Below are positions 1 to 12,626 of a stretch of 64,000 nt of DNA, one piece after another; within the stretch, counting starts at the first letter, position 1, and the number at the start of each line of letters is the position of its first letter. The position numbers and the translations under genes are program-made. The notes beneath the pieces are model-generated. The model had not been told where the DNA came from, searched no databases, and saw only the letters and a program-made list of their open reading frames with translations. The DNA lies in assembly GCA_037576215.1 (NCBI GenBank), contig JBANDB010000008.1, positions 930,001 to 994,000 on the forward strand, in the 5' to 3' direction. This DNA comes from Armillaria gallica (lineage: Eukaryota; Basidiomycota; Agaricomycetes; Agaricales; Physalacriaceae).

Positions 1-470
1 GTCTTGATCCTGGGGGATAACATCGGAAGTAAGGAGGAAGTTCGCCAAGACGGGCAGACGGCTCCTGCGGTATTTCACGACAGAGTCCCGTAACTGCAGC
101 TCCTCCTCCTTCCTGTTTGCTGTCAACTTGTCCTTGCGCGCATCCTCGGCTTTACGCACGGTGTCGTTCTCTCGGCGCAATTTGGACTGGAGCCGCGCTT
201 CCAGTTTCATCCGTTTTTTTGCCTAAGATTCGGCATTGAGTAAGATTGCGTCAGTAAATGAGATGGTTTTTACACACCGCCTCGCTTGCATTGCGCTCTT
301 TATCTTCCCTCTCCGCCTTTTTCAGTGTGCCCACGAGTAACCCGAACATGCCCCGACGGGTGGGAGCTGCGAGACGGGGTCGGGCTTTTGCTGTAGGTTC
401 CGGTCTGGGTGAAGAATGTTAAATAGCGCATAGAAAGGTATCATATGAACACGTACTCTTCCGTCGACAT
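1..470 (-). CDS. Pinin/SDK/MemA-domain protein, 5' part only
   Basis: N-terminal part of a gene that runs off the left edge. Translation of the minus strand needs two introns. A 14-nt first exon (ATG at 470-468) ends at a GTACGT donor. Exon 2 encodes an RRGMFGLLVGTLKKAERED core, and exon 3 (from about 215 down) encodes KKRMKLEARLQ followed by a charged helix with LRREN and RKEEELQLRDSV. The 'RRG-MFG-LL-GTL-KA' signature followed by a long Glu/Lys/Arg helix is typical of the pinin/SDK/memA domain. Pinin is a nuclear, splicing-associated protein of the exon-junction periphery. The C-terminal tail is outside the window. Family assignment is from motif recognition. Frame continuity over both introns supports a functional gene. 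Confidence 0.72.
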
Positions 471-1974
471 GTTGAAAAGGAGATGGTGGGAGAAGGTAGA
501 GTGCTGTGAGAATTCACTACCGTTTAGAGTGCCAGTCAGCCGGCACCGCCGGTTGCGGCATGTTGCCGACATTTTGCCGATTGAAGGATTGCATTACGTA
601 AATTATTTTTCGGGAAAGGCATAGGATTTTACTCGCAGAGAGCATTTGGGGAATAAAGATTCAGATACCAATCTTAGCGTCAAAATGAAAACCAGACACC
701 AGCGTCGTAGGACTGCCGATTGATTGCCGAAGCTGCGTAAATTCTTTGTCAGCAATGTCTTGTGGCCTCTGCCGGTCGGCATTGCCATCGTGGGAAAGCT
801 CTTCGCTTGTTCTTTTACAGCCTCTTTTACACCAGAACCAAGCCAGAACAGAGGACATCTGGCACTTCAGTCCGCGCACTGTATGTGTATGCGATTATAT
901 TGTGAACTATAAGGTCTTGGTCTTCATCATATAGGAATCTGAGCTGTGCTGCACTAGCACTTTGCCAAGTTCTGCGCCTGATATTGAGATGTTAATACTA
1001 CTCAATACTACCGCCTTCGAACTCTGTCTTTTGATGGCAATGATTTCTCAGTACTAAGTATATCCTCTTCTATCCCCTCCGCGGTCTCAATAGTATCCTC
1101 CGCGGCAATGCGCAGGTGCAGGTCTTCTCGAATGTGAAATTTCCCATACCGACGCGGGCCATTTCTGGTCTACCCCCTTTGCTTTCTTTACTCCACTCTC
1201 CATGCGCAGACTCGGCGGTCGAAGGCTCGTTTGTCACGATGCTATGGACCGCAGCCTGTCCGAGCCGAATCACAGTCCAAGTTGATCATGGAATACTAGA
1301 GCACAGTAAGTCGGATTCAGATACAGATACAGAAAGATGTTCTATGCCCTAGAGACAGTGTGATGCTGACCCGGTTGTAAGGTCATTAATCATTCGTTGT
1401 CCCTTGTTCGTGTGTTATATACATCAACAAAGATGGGGAAGCATCGAGCACGAACATCAACAGCTGTCGAAAATGTGGGTATCGTCGATCAATAACAACA
1501 TCTGTTCCTTGATTATGGGCCTCTTCAAAATCAGGTTGTCTGAGGGATCTACATCTTCTCGGTGATAAACATTCTCTGATCTGCGATATCCGACGCAAGC
1601 GGGACAAAACATTGATCCACCGATCGAAGCTGTGTATGTGTTGCCCAATTACAGGCATGCAACGAAGCCAATCGTCTAGTGAACGGCGCCCAAGTCGTTA
1701 GCCAAAACCAGGCCTATAAACACCTTTAAACCCGATCAATTTCGACATCATACATCTAGCTCGCGAAGGAATTCCGCTTGCGTTTAATTTAATATGATAA
1801 GTCCATTTATGGTACATAAGGTATAAAATAACTAGAGGCATTAGGTAGATAAGTACAACAAGACACGCACTGAAACCATGAACGAAAAAGTACTCTGGCA
1901 TGGATGATAAGGAGATGAATGAGTTTGTGTGGCAACGCGGACTCCGGAGTATGCGTGGGGCAGAGAAGACAAGG
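471..1974. other. Intergenic, no gene recognised
   Basis: Only short, mutually overlapping ORFs without recognisable motifs. The longest are about 90 codons, at 1386-1658 on the minus strand and 1116-1352 on the plus strand. No tRNA or repeat was seen. The left end holds the promoter of the pinin-domain gene. Confidence 0.4.
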
Positions 1975-2679
1975 TTAACCTTTTACATTGACAACACTGA
2001 CCGGGCGGCTCCTGGCAGAGACGGGACTTGCTGCGCCGCTGACTGCCTCCAGCCTCTCCTCCAGTCCCATACCAAGCCCCTCCCTGACCCACTCGTCAAA
2101 ACCAATGCCTTTAACAGTGCCACCGTCCATCAAGCTCGGCATATGCGGTGGTGTGGCAGGTTCAGTCGTCAACGTGGACAAAGGGACCGTATTTGTCGGA
2201 TTCGAGGCAAGTAAGTCACTGTATGACAAAAACGACAGCCGTTTCGCCGCAGCGTTGGGCGATGGCGATGGTGAGAGCTCGCGAGCGATAGCGGTAGGTG
2301 AAGGGGGGGTTATTGATGATGCATGAAGGAGCATTGAGGCTCGCGGAGACGGATTGCGGCTCGCCAGTGGACTGGCGGCAGGACTAAGTACCTCCACGTC
2401 GGTTTCTCCTGGGTGCGAGTCTGTTAGAATCGCTGCCGCAGAGTCAAGGACGGAAGGCACGGAAAGCTCCATATTCTTTGCGCGGGGTATTCTGTGAGGA
2501 TTGGGGTGCGCTGGCTGCGGTGGTGGGGATGTGGGTTCGATGTCGCGCTCGAAAATGGCTGAGCTCGACGAGTGTACCGACGTGGGAGACGAGGGGATAG
2601 ACGATGGCGACAGTGGGCACGGCGACGGCGACAAACGATGAGGAGAGGTTTTCACATTGGGCGAGGATGTAGGTGACAT
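1975..2679 (-). CDS. Ser/Pro-rich conserved fungal protein of unknown function
   Basis: Single-exon frame of 234 residues from the ATG at 2679-2677. An upstream in-frame ATG at 2826 would add 49 residues that look like untranslated sequence. The protein is low-complexity, rich in Ser and Pro. It has two conserved-looking patches near the C-terminus: a 'KRLSFLSYSDLLAS' motif around residue 147 and a 'FDEWVREGLGMGLEERLEAV' helix around residue 200. I have the impression that such patches recur in basidiomycete hypothetical proteins, but I cannot give a function. No signal peptide or membrane segment is visible. It is probably disordered apart from the C-terminal helix. Confidence 0.6.
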   Translation of the reverse strand: MSPTSSPNVKTSPHRLSPSPCPLSPSSIPSSPTSVHSSSSAIFERDIEPTSPPPQPAHPNPHRIPRAKNMELSVPSVLDSAAAILTDSHPGETDVEVLSPAASPLASRNPSPRASMLLHASSITPPSPTAIARELSPSPSPNAAAKRLSFLSYSDLLASNPTNTVPLSTLTTEPATPPHMPSLMDGGTVKGIGFDEWVREGLGMGLEERLEAVSGAASPVSARSRPVSVVNVKG

Positions 2680-4039
2680 GGTGGTAATAGTTAAGAAGAA
2701 AATCCTGCCATCAATTTCTTCAAAAAGCTTTCGACAACCGACCGCTGACGTCATGACATGTGACCCTCTAGTTAACGGCCCGGTCCGAAACCCGGATCGA
2801 AACCTTGCCAGCAACTTCGAGTTCATTTGTGAACGTTCTAACTTTCTTTAGTAAGGTTACAGTTACATGAATAAAATATCGTTTGTAGTTTTTTCTCAGA
2901 CAGATATCATGACGGCTCAACGGATGTTTGAATAATTCCGGTATAATTTCGGTCCCGAAGGCACGTTCATGCAACCGTGAACAGCTTCTGGTTCTTTCTC
3001 CTTCTACCGGAGCTCAACATTCCACGGCCTATGAAGCTGTGTGGCTCACCTGACTTCATTTTCAACAATACATTCTATCTAGCCTTCACAGAGATTTCGT
3101 CGGTCTAAGTCCTCTTGAATGGTTCCGGGGATCTATTCAATATAATGCCTCACACTTCTGCTTCCTTCTCTGTCCACGGCCGTGCCGCACCGCGTTCCCA
3201 TCTCATCAGGCATACCATCGTCCAAATATAAGTCGCGACTTCGGGTCTCCGTTTCATTACGCTCAACATCTTGTCTCGTTCTAGAGTCTAGACCACGAGC
3301 ATATTCGCGATCTTCCGAACAAAGTGTTCATGGGTAATGCGATTCCTGTGCCTTCCATATGCACGCAATCCTCGTAGAACATTTTTTACTACCGTGGCAG
3401 TTCGAACCTTACGACGATATCACCGCTATCTCTTCCACTGCGGTAAAGATCCGTGTGGGAAATGATAATACATGCTCCGGATACTGCTTATTGCCTATGT
3501 GACTTGATAACGTCCCATTCAAGCTCAGCGATTGCGGCTACGGACGTTGGACTGCCAAGCTACGGATCTGTGCCTAGTCATCTTTCAATCAGAAGATCTT
3601 TTATGTCCAGTAGCCTACCACGCTGCAATTTTTCTAAGCCAAAAGTGTGGCTGAAGTTATACCGATATATTCTTGTCGCGACCGTGGAGCATCTGTCAAT
3701 GCTATTTCCATCCATAGCCATCTAGCTCTAAGCCGATGCTAGTCGAACATATCTTACTATTCAAGTTAGTATTGCTCGTAAGGTTGTCTTCTTGTCTGCC
3801 TTATATTCTGAGGCGTAATACTAGACAGATTTGGACTCACGTCTTTGCACACAACATATTACATCAGAAAGGATCAAGACCCTCAATCGAGGAAGAGTGA
3901 TTCTCTCAATTCGCCGCTCGAAGGCGGGATATCGGAGGTAAAATTCGTGGGAACTTTGGATATTAGCTAATAGTGCCATGCCGCTTTCGGCGCGGTCACC
4001 GATCGTGACCACGTCTTCTTGTACCATCGCCTCGCTATA
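2680..4039. other. Intergenic, no gene recognised
   Basis: No ORF with recognisable motifs on either strand. The longest are about 90 codons (3453-3725, plus strand) and 68 codons. The stretch contains many stops in all frames, as expected of non-coding or fully decayed sequence. The right end should hold the SRP72 promoter. Confidence 0.35.
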
Positions 4040-5010
4040 ATGCCGTCGAGGATAAAGTCGAAGGTTGCAACAAAGAAAGCTCAGCTGCCTCTAGAATTGC
4101 GACTGCAGCGTCTATTCACCTCGCTCTGTGCGCAGATTGACGGAGGACACTTTGTCAACGCGCTTAAGACTTGTGACAAAAGTATGTAGATGTTGAAGCC
4201 ATTAAACCGTGCTGACCAGTGTACTTTAGTATTGGTTCTTGCTCCCACCGATCCGGATGCCCTGCAAACCAAGCTGTTTCTTCTCCTTCAGACAGAACGT
4301 TATGATGCAGCGCTTGAACTACCCGGCTGCGACGGGTTTGAGAAGGCCTATGCACTCTATAGGATGCAGAAGGGGGATGAGGCACGAGAAGTGTTGAAGG
4401 AGGTAACGGGCGATGCTGAGAGAGGCGCGACGCATTTGGAGGCCCAGCTCGTACGTCAATGTTCCTTGCCTTCTCGTCTTTGGGCTCATCCGTATTCATG
4501 AAGAACTACCGAAGTGGAGAATTCGCTACCGCGGTGGATCTGTATACTGCCCTTCTCGATTCCTCTGACCCTACATCCGAGGAACATACCGACATCCTCA
4601 CGAATCTCTCTGCAGCCCAACTACACTTAGATTTCCTCCTTCAAGACACTGCTTCTTTCTCGCAGCTACTTTCTCCTTCCATCGTGTCTTCTCTAGAGAG
4701 TGCACCACCTCCAACTCTGGCATCGTCATCTGTTGTCTTCACTGTTCAGGTTTCGACAACGCAACCCATCACGACGACAGAGAAGGTGCGAGCTTCACGT
4801 GTGCCGAAGGGCATTACACCCGGTGTTTCTCCTGCCCCAGACCCGGAACGATGGTTGAAGAAGAGCGAGAGGTCTACGTATCAACAGAGCAGGAAGAAAG
4901 GGAGGAGCGGTGGTGGTGGAGCGACCCAGGGTTTGACGGAACCCGCTACCGGAGGAGGGGGCAGCAGTAGCGGAGGTGGAGCAGGAAAGAAGAAGGGGAA
5001 AAAGAAATAA
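4040..5010 (+). CDS. SRP72: Signal recognition particle subunit SRP72, internally shortened
   Basis: Three exons (4040-4181, 4230-4450, 4504-5010) join in frame to 289 residues. The N-terminus has TPR-type helices with ILVLAPTDPDALQTK, FEKAYALYRMQKGDEAREVL and a TPR starting at NYRSGEFATAVDLYTALLD. The C-terminus has the SRP72 RNA-binding signature DPERWLKKSERSTYQQSRKK, then Gly/Ser- and Lys-rich tails (GATQG, KKKGKKK). SRP72 binds 7S RNA with SRP68 in the signal recognition particle that targets ribosomes to the ER. Fungal SRP72 is usually about 600-650 residues. Here the text passes from the TPR at residue ~160 to the C-terminal linker within about 70 residues, so the central TPR array is missing without loss of frame. 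This is the left member of a duplicated block. The other copies are fragments at about 6005-6280 and 9890-10290. Confidence 0.8.
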
Positions 5011-5374
5011 GCTCGGTGGGACTTGGAGGGGTCAGTTCGTCCTCTTGAGTTTATATATGTTTTTGATGTTGTTGCAGATGTGGATATTTCTATAATGCGT
5101 ATACAGACAGCACCTCCAAATTCAACTTCTTGAACAGAATGGCGGTATTGTGGGCTTCCCATACGGTCTGACTAACCCATTCCAAAATATGCGACTTTCG
5201 AACATGAGAACTTCGAGAAGCACGCTGCGGATGATATTCCATGATCAGCGACGGATGGCCCGCCCACGGTAGAAACGCTCGACTGTGCACCCAGCATCAG
5301 AGTCCGGCTCTGTGAGGTTGTTTCTCACGCTCTCTACAGAGACTTTCCACTTTCGTACATTTATCCGATCCACC

Positions 5375-5895
5375 ATGTCGTTGCGTTTTTGGTCAACTCC
5401 GATACTCGATGTAAGCTCTTGTCTTCGTATCAGAGCAATAATTACTCATATATTCATGATTCAGGCCCCTCTAGCTTGTTTTACTGCGGAAGAACAAGCA
5501 GCAGTCGAGTCTGCTCCGTCTACCACGGCAGTGGCGCGACAGTACGATGCCTTTATTAGGCGTCATGGTCCGTATCCATTCTTTTTGGTTCAACTAGGCA
5601 TCCACCACCGTTTCATGAACACACAAACCACATCGATTGCATTCTATCGCCAGGTAACGTTGCGGCATTTCCACCAATATACATTGGACATGTCACCAGC
5701 ATCACCAGGCGCAAGCAGAGCTGGCCAAGATGGATATCCATAATCTCCAGTTCGACTCTTGGATCGAAGCGCGTCAGGCAGAACTTGATAAAAACGCTCG
5801 GACTGCACTGGAAAAATCCAAGACAGGTAATTACGGTCTTCCGCTTTCATCTGTTTTCATCTGTACGACGCCCAGACTCAACCCCCAACTACTGA
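5375..5895 (+). CDS. Small hypothetical protein, 5 exons
   Basis: Five exons (5375-5410, 5465-5567, 5598-5653, 5709-5826, 5876-5895) can be joined in one frame to about 110 residues. It starts MSLRFWSTPILD, then TAEEQAAVESAPSTTAVARQ, YDAFIRRHG, and a helical QAELAKMDIHNLQFDSW segment. The second intron, 30 nt starting GTCCGT, is short and its donor is weak, so that junction is uncertain. There is no signal peptide or membrane span. The family is not recognised. The gene lies between SRP72 and a duplicated SRP72 fragment and is absent from duplicate unit 2. It may therefore have been inserted or moved with the rearrangement, and its last exon may be disturbed. Confidence 0.45.
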
Positions 5896-6004
5896 GCCAA
5901 GCATCCAAGCACCGTCTCAATCAGCTGTGGGGGAGAAGCACCCCGTAGCAGGAAAGCCAGGCAACAAGCCGGAACACTTAGGAATCACTGTCATATACAT
6001 CTCA

Positions 6005-6280
6005 TAGCGGACGGTATGTGGGATGACTGTAGGGGGATGATGACGCACGAGAAGTATTGAAGGAGGTAACGGGCGATGCTTAGAGAGGCGCGACACATAT
6101 GGAGGCACAGCTAGTACGTCGACTTTCTTTACCTTCTCGTCTTTGGGCTCACTCGTATTCATGAAGAACTACCGAAGGGGAGAATTCGCTACTGCTGTAG
6201 ATCTGTACACTGCCCTTCTCGATTCCGCTGACTAGCTGTCCCTGCTTCCGAGGAGCATACCACATCCTCACGAATCTCGG
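6005..6280 (+). pseudogene. SRP72 fragment (exon 2 end, intron 2, exon 3 start)
   Basis: The sequence closely repeats 4370-4610 of SRP72: the 'GGGGGATGA..CACGAGAAGT.TTGAAGGAGG' run, the intron between exons 2 and 3 including its flanks, and the start of the next TPR (GAATTCGCTAC.GC.GT.GATCTGTA). In-frame stops (for example the TAG after GGGCGATGC and the TAG after GATTCCGCTGAC) and an insertion show it is dead. It lacks the start and the C-terminal RNA-binding part. Confidence 0.75.
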
Positions 6281-6429
6281 CCTCCTGGCCCATCCGCCGA
6301 CCGGGACCCATCTGAGCTCCAACATACGGAAGCGTGGCAGAATCCACAGGTTCACGCTTTCATATTAAGCAATTATATAGAGCTAACGCATAAAATTAGG
6401 AATACTCTCAGCTAAACATGCTCTTGCTC

Positions 6430-6640
6430 TGAGTTCACTGGTACTACTGCGGAGGTGGGAGGTCTGGGCGTTATCGTTGCAATGCAGGCCCTCTTCGTGT
6501 TGTCGTTAACAAGGTCGACTAGCGTATTGGGGAAGATGCGGTTTGTACCTTCATCGCTCCTATAGCAGACTGCTGAACATGCGTACAGGGTGGTTCTCGC
6601 GTCCTTGCTGGAGCCAATAAGCTTCTCGACTCATTTAATA
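6430..6640 (+). repeat. Decayed module also found at about 34920-35140
   Basis: The sequence around 6490-6560 (…CGTGTTGTCGTT.ACAAGGTCGA…, TTGGGGAAGATG.GGT.TGTACC) aligns with 35005-35050, and similarity continues through the AAGCTTCT near 6618 and 35128. Both carry a piece of the same hydrophobic/helical coding family. In this copy stops interrupt every frame. Confidence 0.5.
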
Positions 6641-6659
6641 TAACCTTGCATCTTTTAAA

Positions 6660-7005
6660 AACCGATGCAGGTAGCTTTCGCTTGTTCTCAAGTCCGAATA
6701 TGTCTAATTGCACCCTCAGTGGGATTCGTCTACGAATGCTGGATTTAGCAGTGGTGCATGGATGTATGTAAATGAGGATTATAAGACGTGCTCATTCCAC
6801 AACACGAGCATGTTTTCGCGTATAGAGGGATATTGGCAAAGTCGGGAGTCCAGGTGCTGATTTTGCTTAAATTTCGCGACAAGGTGGTGAAGATCAACCT
6901 GCCTGTGGAGAAAGGGCCCGAAAAGATGAAGCTGGTGCTAGGGAACTATGATGGACCGGAGATCGGTTCTTTCTCGTTTAGGTCGTATGAAGGTAAGTAG
7001 AGTCT
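6660..7005 (+). pseudogene. Alpha-glucosidase 3' fragment
   Basis: This copies the last part of the intact alpha-glucosidase (about 12113-12606): the intron before TGGGATTCGTCTACGAATGC, the WDSSTNAGFS exon start, and then the C-terminal beta-domain (EHVFAYRGILAKSGVQVL, KLVLGNYDGPEIGSFSFRSY). About 155 bp present in the intact copy are missing between the GACGTG near 6791 and CTCATTCCACAAC. This removes the end of that exon, an intron and the start of the last exon. The catalytic (beta/alpha)8 barrel is absent, so no activity is possible. It marks where the glucosidase gene stood in unit 1. Confidence 0.8.
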
Positions 7006-7231
7006 ATGTGTCCCCCTGAATTGATTTCGTAACAGCCAGAACGCATCAACTTGGAGGAAGCTCTTTTGAATGTATGAATGGCTGTTACCTCTCTCTCTCT
7101 CTCCATAGGAAAATCACCGATAATGCTAAGTACGCATGAATTGAGGGCCGGCTAGGTCTTCTGTCCCACGCCCGCTTCCTTTTAGCGCGCAGGTTCAGCG
7201 TCAAACCTTCAAATCACACTTTCCTTCGACC

Positions 7232-9111
7232 ATGGCTACCGAAAATCCAATTCCTCCCCAAAGGACCTGGGCAGACTTTCAATTGCGTTTCCCTCCGTTT
7301 CCACAGGCCCCGGAAGGTGTTGAAATCGTACCTTTCAAGGACTACAAGGAGGTCGGAATCTTGAAGGAAACGCCTGATCGCGTTGAGAGGGATGCTCTAC
7401 AGGTTCCCACGGTTGCAATAAAACCACACTCTACTGATTGGTGCAAGACAAACGCCCAGAGTGGCGGGAAGGATGCTGAGGAGTTCCATTCAAGCACGGT
7501 GGGAGGGATTCGAGAATGGTGGAACGATTGGGAAGATATGGAGAGACGAGTCCAACCAGGCGGCTACGATGAGTACGTAATATTTGTCTGTCTTCATTGC
7601 CTCTGGGATCGCGTATCTTACCTTCGTATTGTACAGGCGCCGCTCCCCCCAAGATCGTCTTCATCAAGCGGCCAGTGACTTTATTCGCGCGCGTCGACCT
7701 ATCCCTCCAAAAGTCAACGAGATATGGGATCAGGTATGTATTTCTGTTCCTCCTCACATGTCGGCCGTAGTTCTTATGTTAACGATTGTAGATCCAGTTG
7801 CATCTTCTACAAAGCACCCAAGTATCGCATGAAACGGACTCAGATCCCAGCAAACCTTCGAAAGAGGACGAAGAGGACGACGACGTTTCTGGGGCAAACA
7901 ACGACGAAAAACTGAATTTCTTCGAGAATCCGACAAAGAGCATTACTATATTTTTGTCGTACTACATGATCAACCAAGGGTTTCATTTGTATGTTTACCC
8001 GTCCTCTCGGTTTTACTCCTCATCTGACTGATTATTTTGCAGTGAAGACTATAGGCTGATTAATTTCCCGCGTGTGCTCGGATTCTTCGTCAAATACCTT
8101 ATCGTCAATAACGTTTGGCCCGAGTGCAAGGCCAGCCTAGATCGGTCTCAAAGAATCATCAATATCGCGAGCCAAGAGCTCATCTGCACCTCCAAAATTT
8201 CTAAAGCCCTTCCCGATAATCTCAATTATGCTTTCCGAGATCATTGGAACATCAATCCCGATGTTTTCTACGGCGATCCTGTTCCCAACGACGATTCAGA
8301 TACAGAAACGCCCGAGGCGAAACGTCTCAAAGTTGATCCTGAGGCCACGGCGGAGTTCGAGCAGTCACTGAAGGATGCCAATCTTGATCTCATCAAGCCG
8401 GAGGACATGGAGGAAGCGATTGTCGCCGAGGAACGTGGTGAGGGGGCATCTGAAATTGAACGGAACGTCGATGACGGTGCCGCACCGGCCCCGCAAAGTC
8501 ATGGGGACGATTCTATAGAGCAGGATTGGAGCCGACCGAGGTTGATGGCGCTTCTAGGACCTACCGCCCTTCCTGTCACGCACACTACCGGTATCGTCGA
8601 ACAGTCAATGCGACGAATAGCAGACATCATCCCTCCACCAAAGGATGCTCCCCCATTGCCTCACGCGAAAGACCCCAGTCCCGAAGCGGTAGAAGCCGGG
8701 CTGGAATGCAGGTTCACCAGGGTAGTGTTATCGCCCTGGCTCGGGAGCAATACTGGAAGTGATGAGCCGATGATTTCGTCTCTCTCAAAGGGCCCAGTTC
8801 TCGGTAAAGACGACATTATGGGTGATGCGCCTCCGTCTGGGCCGAAGCCTCATAACCCGTGGAAGGACAATATCACGATTTTCGTCAGCGAGAATGCCGC
8901 AAAGGAACTTCGAGTAGGGATGGGTCTAGGTGGATCGTGGATTCAGATGGCTCGTCAGCAAGACTTCGAGATTCAGGATGATAAGAAGAAGAAGAAAAAG
9001 AAGAGCAAGAAGAGCGACGATCGGTTCTGGTATATGTGTTCGCTGATGACGGTGTTGACGAGTTATCACCTCGCGCTGTCGGATGTGGAGGGCCATGTGC
9101 CTGATCTCTAA
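7232..9111 (+). CDS. Arb1-like protein, copy A (Argonaute-chaperone complex subunit family)
   Basis: Four exons (7232-7572, 7637-7733, 7792-7988, 8043-9111) join to 567 residues. Landmarks: WADFQLRFPPFPQAPEGVE near the start, REWWNDWEDMERRVQPGGYDE, an acidic Lys/Asp/Glu linker, FFENPTKSITIFLSYYM, FPRVLGFFVKYLIVNNVWPE, LICTSKISKALPDNLNYAF, and a C-terminal MGLGGSWIQMARQ, KKKKKKKSKKSDDRFWYM and LMTVLTSYHLAL. This resembles the Arb1 family, which in fission yeast holds Argonaute with duplex siRNA for heterochromatin assembly. The assignment is from memory of fungal Arb1-domain proteins and is not certain. Compared with copy B (12886-14963), about 55 residues of the acidic linker are missing and the loop after EDM is rearranged, both in frame. 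It lies downstream of the glucosidase relic. Confidence 0.72.
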
Positions 9112-9399
9112 GTGTTTCTTTTTGCCTTTATCTTAGTGCCTGCTATTGCTCTGAATCGAATGTGCTCAACGAAATCTGTACTCATACCGCCTTTGCTTTG
9201 TTCTCAGCACGAAATATCTCTCCATTCTGATCGAATCCAAACTGTACTTCATCGATCTGCGATGCATGTAATATTATTGTATTGATATAGTCCTTTCCAC
9301 CATAACGAAATATCGTTATTTGCCATATGTAACACATGAATATCATACAAAACATTCAACATCGATATGGATTTCAAGCTCGCGTCCCTGACATATGAG

Positions 9400-9570
9400 T
9401 GTTTGAACAAATTTCACCGGGATTGCATGGGTTCGGTGGACAACAGGTTTTGTAACTTCTTGTTGATACGAGGGCAGAGAGTGTTGAGAAGCGGCGCCGT
9501 TTGACAGTGGACTCAACCATCCTTCTCCCGGACCTGGTGAAAGTATCGGACTAGGATATGCCTATAGGCC
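9400..9570 (-). pseudogene. Fragment of the 7TM receptor C-terminal tail
   Basis: On the minus strand the segment reads GISSPILSPGPGEGWLSPL and ASQHSLP, matching the cytoplasmic tail of the receptor at 15243-16848 (LSSPIPSPLPSPGLGEGW, SQHSLSPYQ). Only the tail is present. It marks the right edge of duplicate unit 1. The stretch 9112-9400 is the copy of the 3' flank at 14964-15240 and holds no other gene. Confidence 0.7.
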
Positions 9571-9889
9571 CAAGACTAGCCAGTCCTGCTGGAGCCTGGT
9601 GATGCTGCTGACACCAGAATCGTATCGGCCTTTCGGATCGTGGGAAATTGTGATCGTGCAAAGAACGCAGCAATCCGGCGATCGGACCGGTGTCGTCAAA
9701 TACCAACACCAAACCAAACAGTAATTCAATTCTCTTACACTCTTACACCTACTCGCTCTGAACAGCTGAGAGTCTCACATTTTACCCACTGCGCTTATCT
9801 ACAACACAATGCACAAGAACCAGGGAACCAGACTTATTGGACTCGGTCTAAACATCGGTCCTGTCTCGATTGTTGTTGGAAACAGCGGA

Positions 9890-10290
9890 AATTTTCTCAC
9901 TTTCACGGTGTCGTCCTCTCAATCAATGCTTGCGACAAGACGTATGTAGACTCTGCAGATAAACTACGCGGACGATTGTACCCTACCTGGATATACCCTT
10001 CAAGACACTACTTCTCCCGACTTTCTCGCAGTTACTTCCTCCTTCCGAAAAACAAATAAGCAGATGGACTTGGTAGAGTAAGTTCGTCCGCTCTTGAGTT
10101 TGAAAATGCTTTGATGTCTTGTGGCAGATACCGATCGTCCTAAGTACAACGTGTAGACAGTGCCTCCGAATTAAACATCTTGGACAGAATGCCGGTACTT
10201 CCAGAACGGTCCGATTAACCGATTCCAAAATATGGGACCTTCGAACATGAGGGCAAGCCTCAAGAAGCACCCTGTCGATGACACGAGACT
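9890..10290 (+). pseudogene. SRP72 relic in duplicate unit 2
   Basis: Pieces of SRP72 are recognisable. The end of exon 1 and the intron 1 donor (GCTTGCGACAAGACGTATGTAGA against ACTTGTGACAAAAGTATGTAGA) lie near 9930. The stretch CCTTCAAGACACT.CTTCT…TCTCGCAG.TACTT lies at about 9998-10045. Directly after it comes the 3' end and 3' flank of SRP72 (AAATAAGC…GTTCGTCC…CTCTTGAGTTT, through AACATGAG near 10245). The whole of exon 2 and the RNA-binding region are lost. No usable frame remains. Confidence 0.7.
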
Positions 10291-10315
10291 CGACTTATCG
10301 ATGTCTTCTGACTAA

Positions 10316-12626
<2,311 letters not shown>

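Larger units (their letters stand above)
4040..9570. repeat. Tandem segmental duplication, unit 1
   Basis: This block carries the same order of homologous segments as 9890-15400: SRP72 and its 3' flank, alpha-glucosidase, Arb1-like gene, and the 3' end of a 7TM receptor gene on the opposite strand. In this unit SRP72 and the Arb1-like gene have full-length frames. The glucosidase is a fragment (about 6660-7005) and the receptor tail is a fragment (about 9400-9570). An extra small gene (5375-5895) and an extra SRP72 fragment (6005-6280) sit between SRP72 and the glucosidase relic and have no counterpart in unit 2. Confidence 0.75.

Noticed and set aside
1116..1352. 78-codon plus-strand frame
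   Set aside because: No motif, overlaps other frames of similar length on the opposite strand, and codon content looks random.
4881..5162. Minus-strand frame with poly-Pro/Phe
   Set aside because: Complement of the Gly/Lys-rich SRP72 C-terminus; composition artefact.
7085..7108. CT dinucleotide run
   Set aside because: Short pyrimidine tract in a promoter region; common in fungi and too short to call a microsatellite of interest.
8526..8762. Arg/Ser-rich plus-strand frame
   Set aside because: Shadow of the Arb1-like copy A; the same shadow appears at 14303-14614 in copy B.
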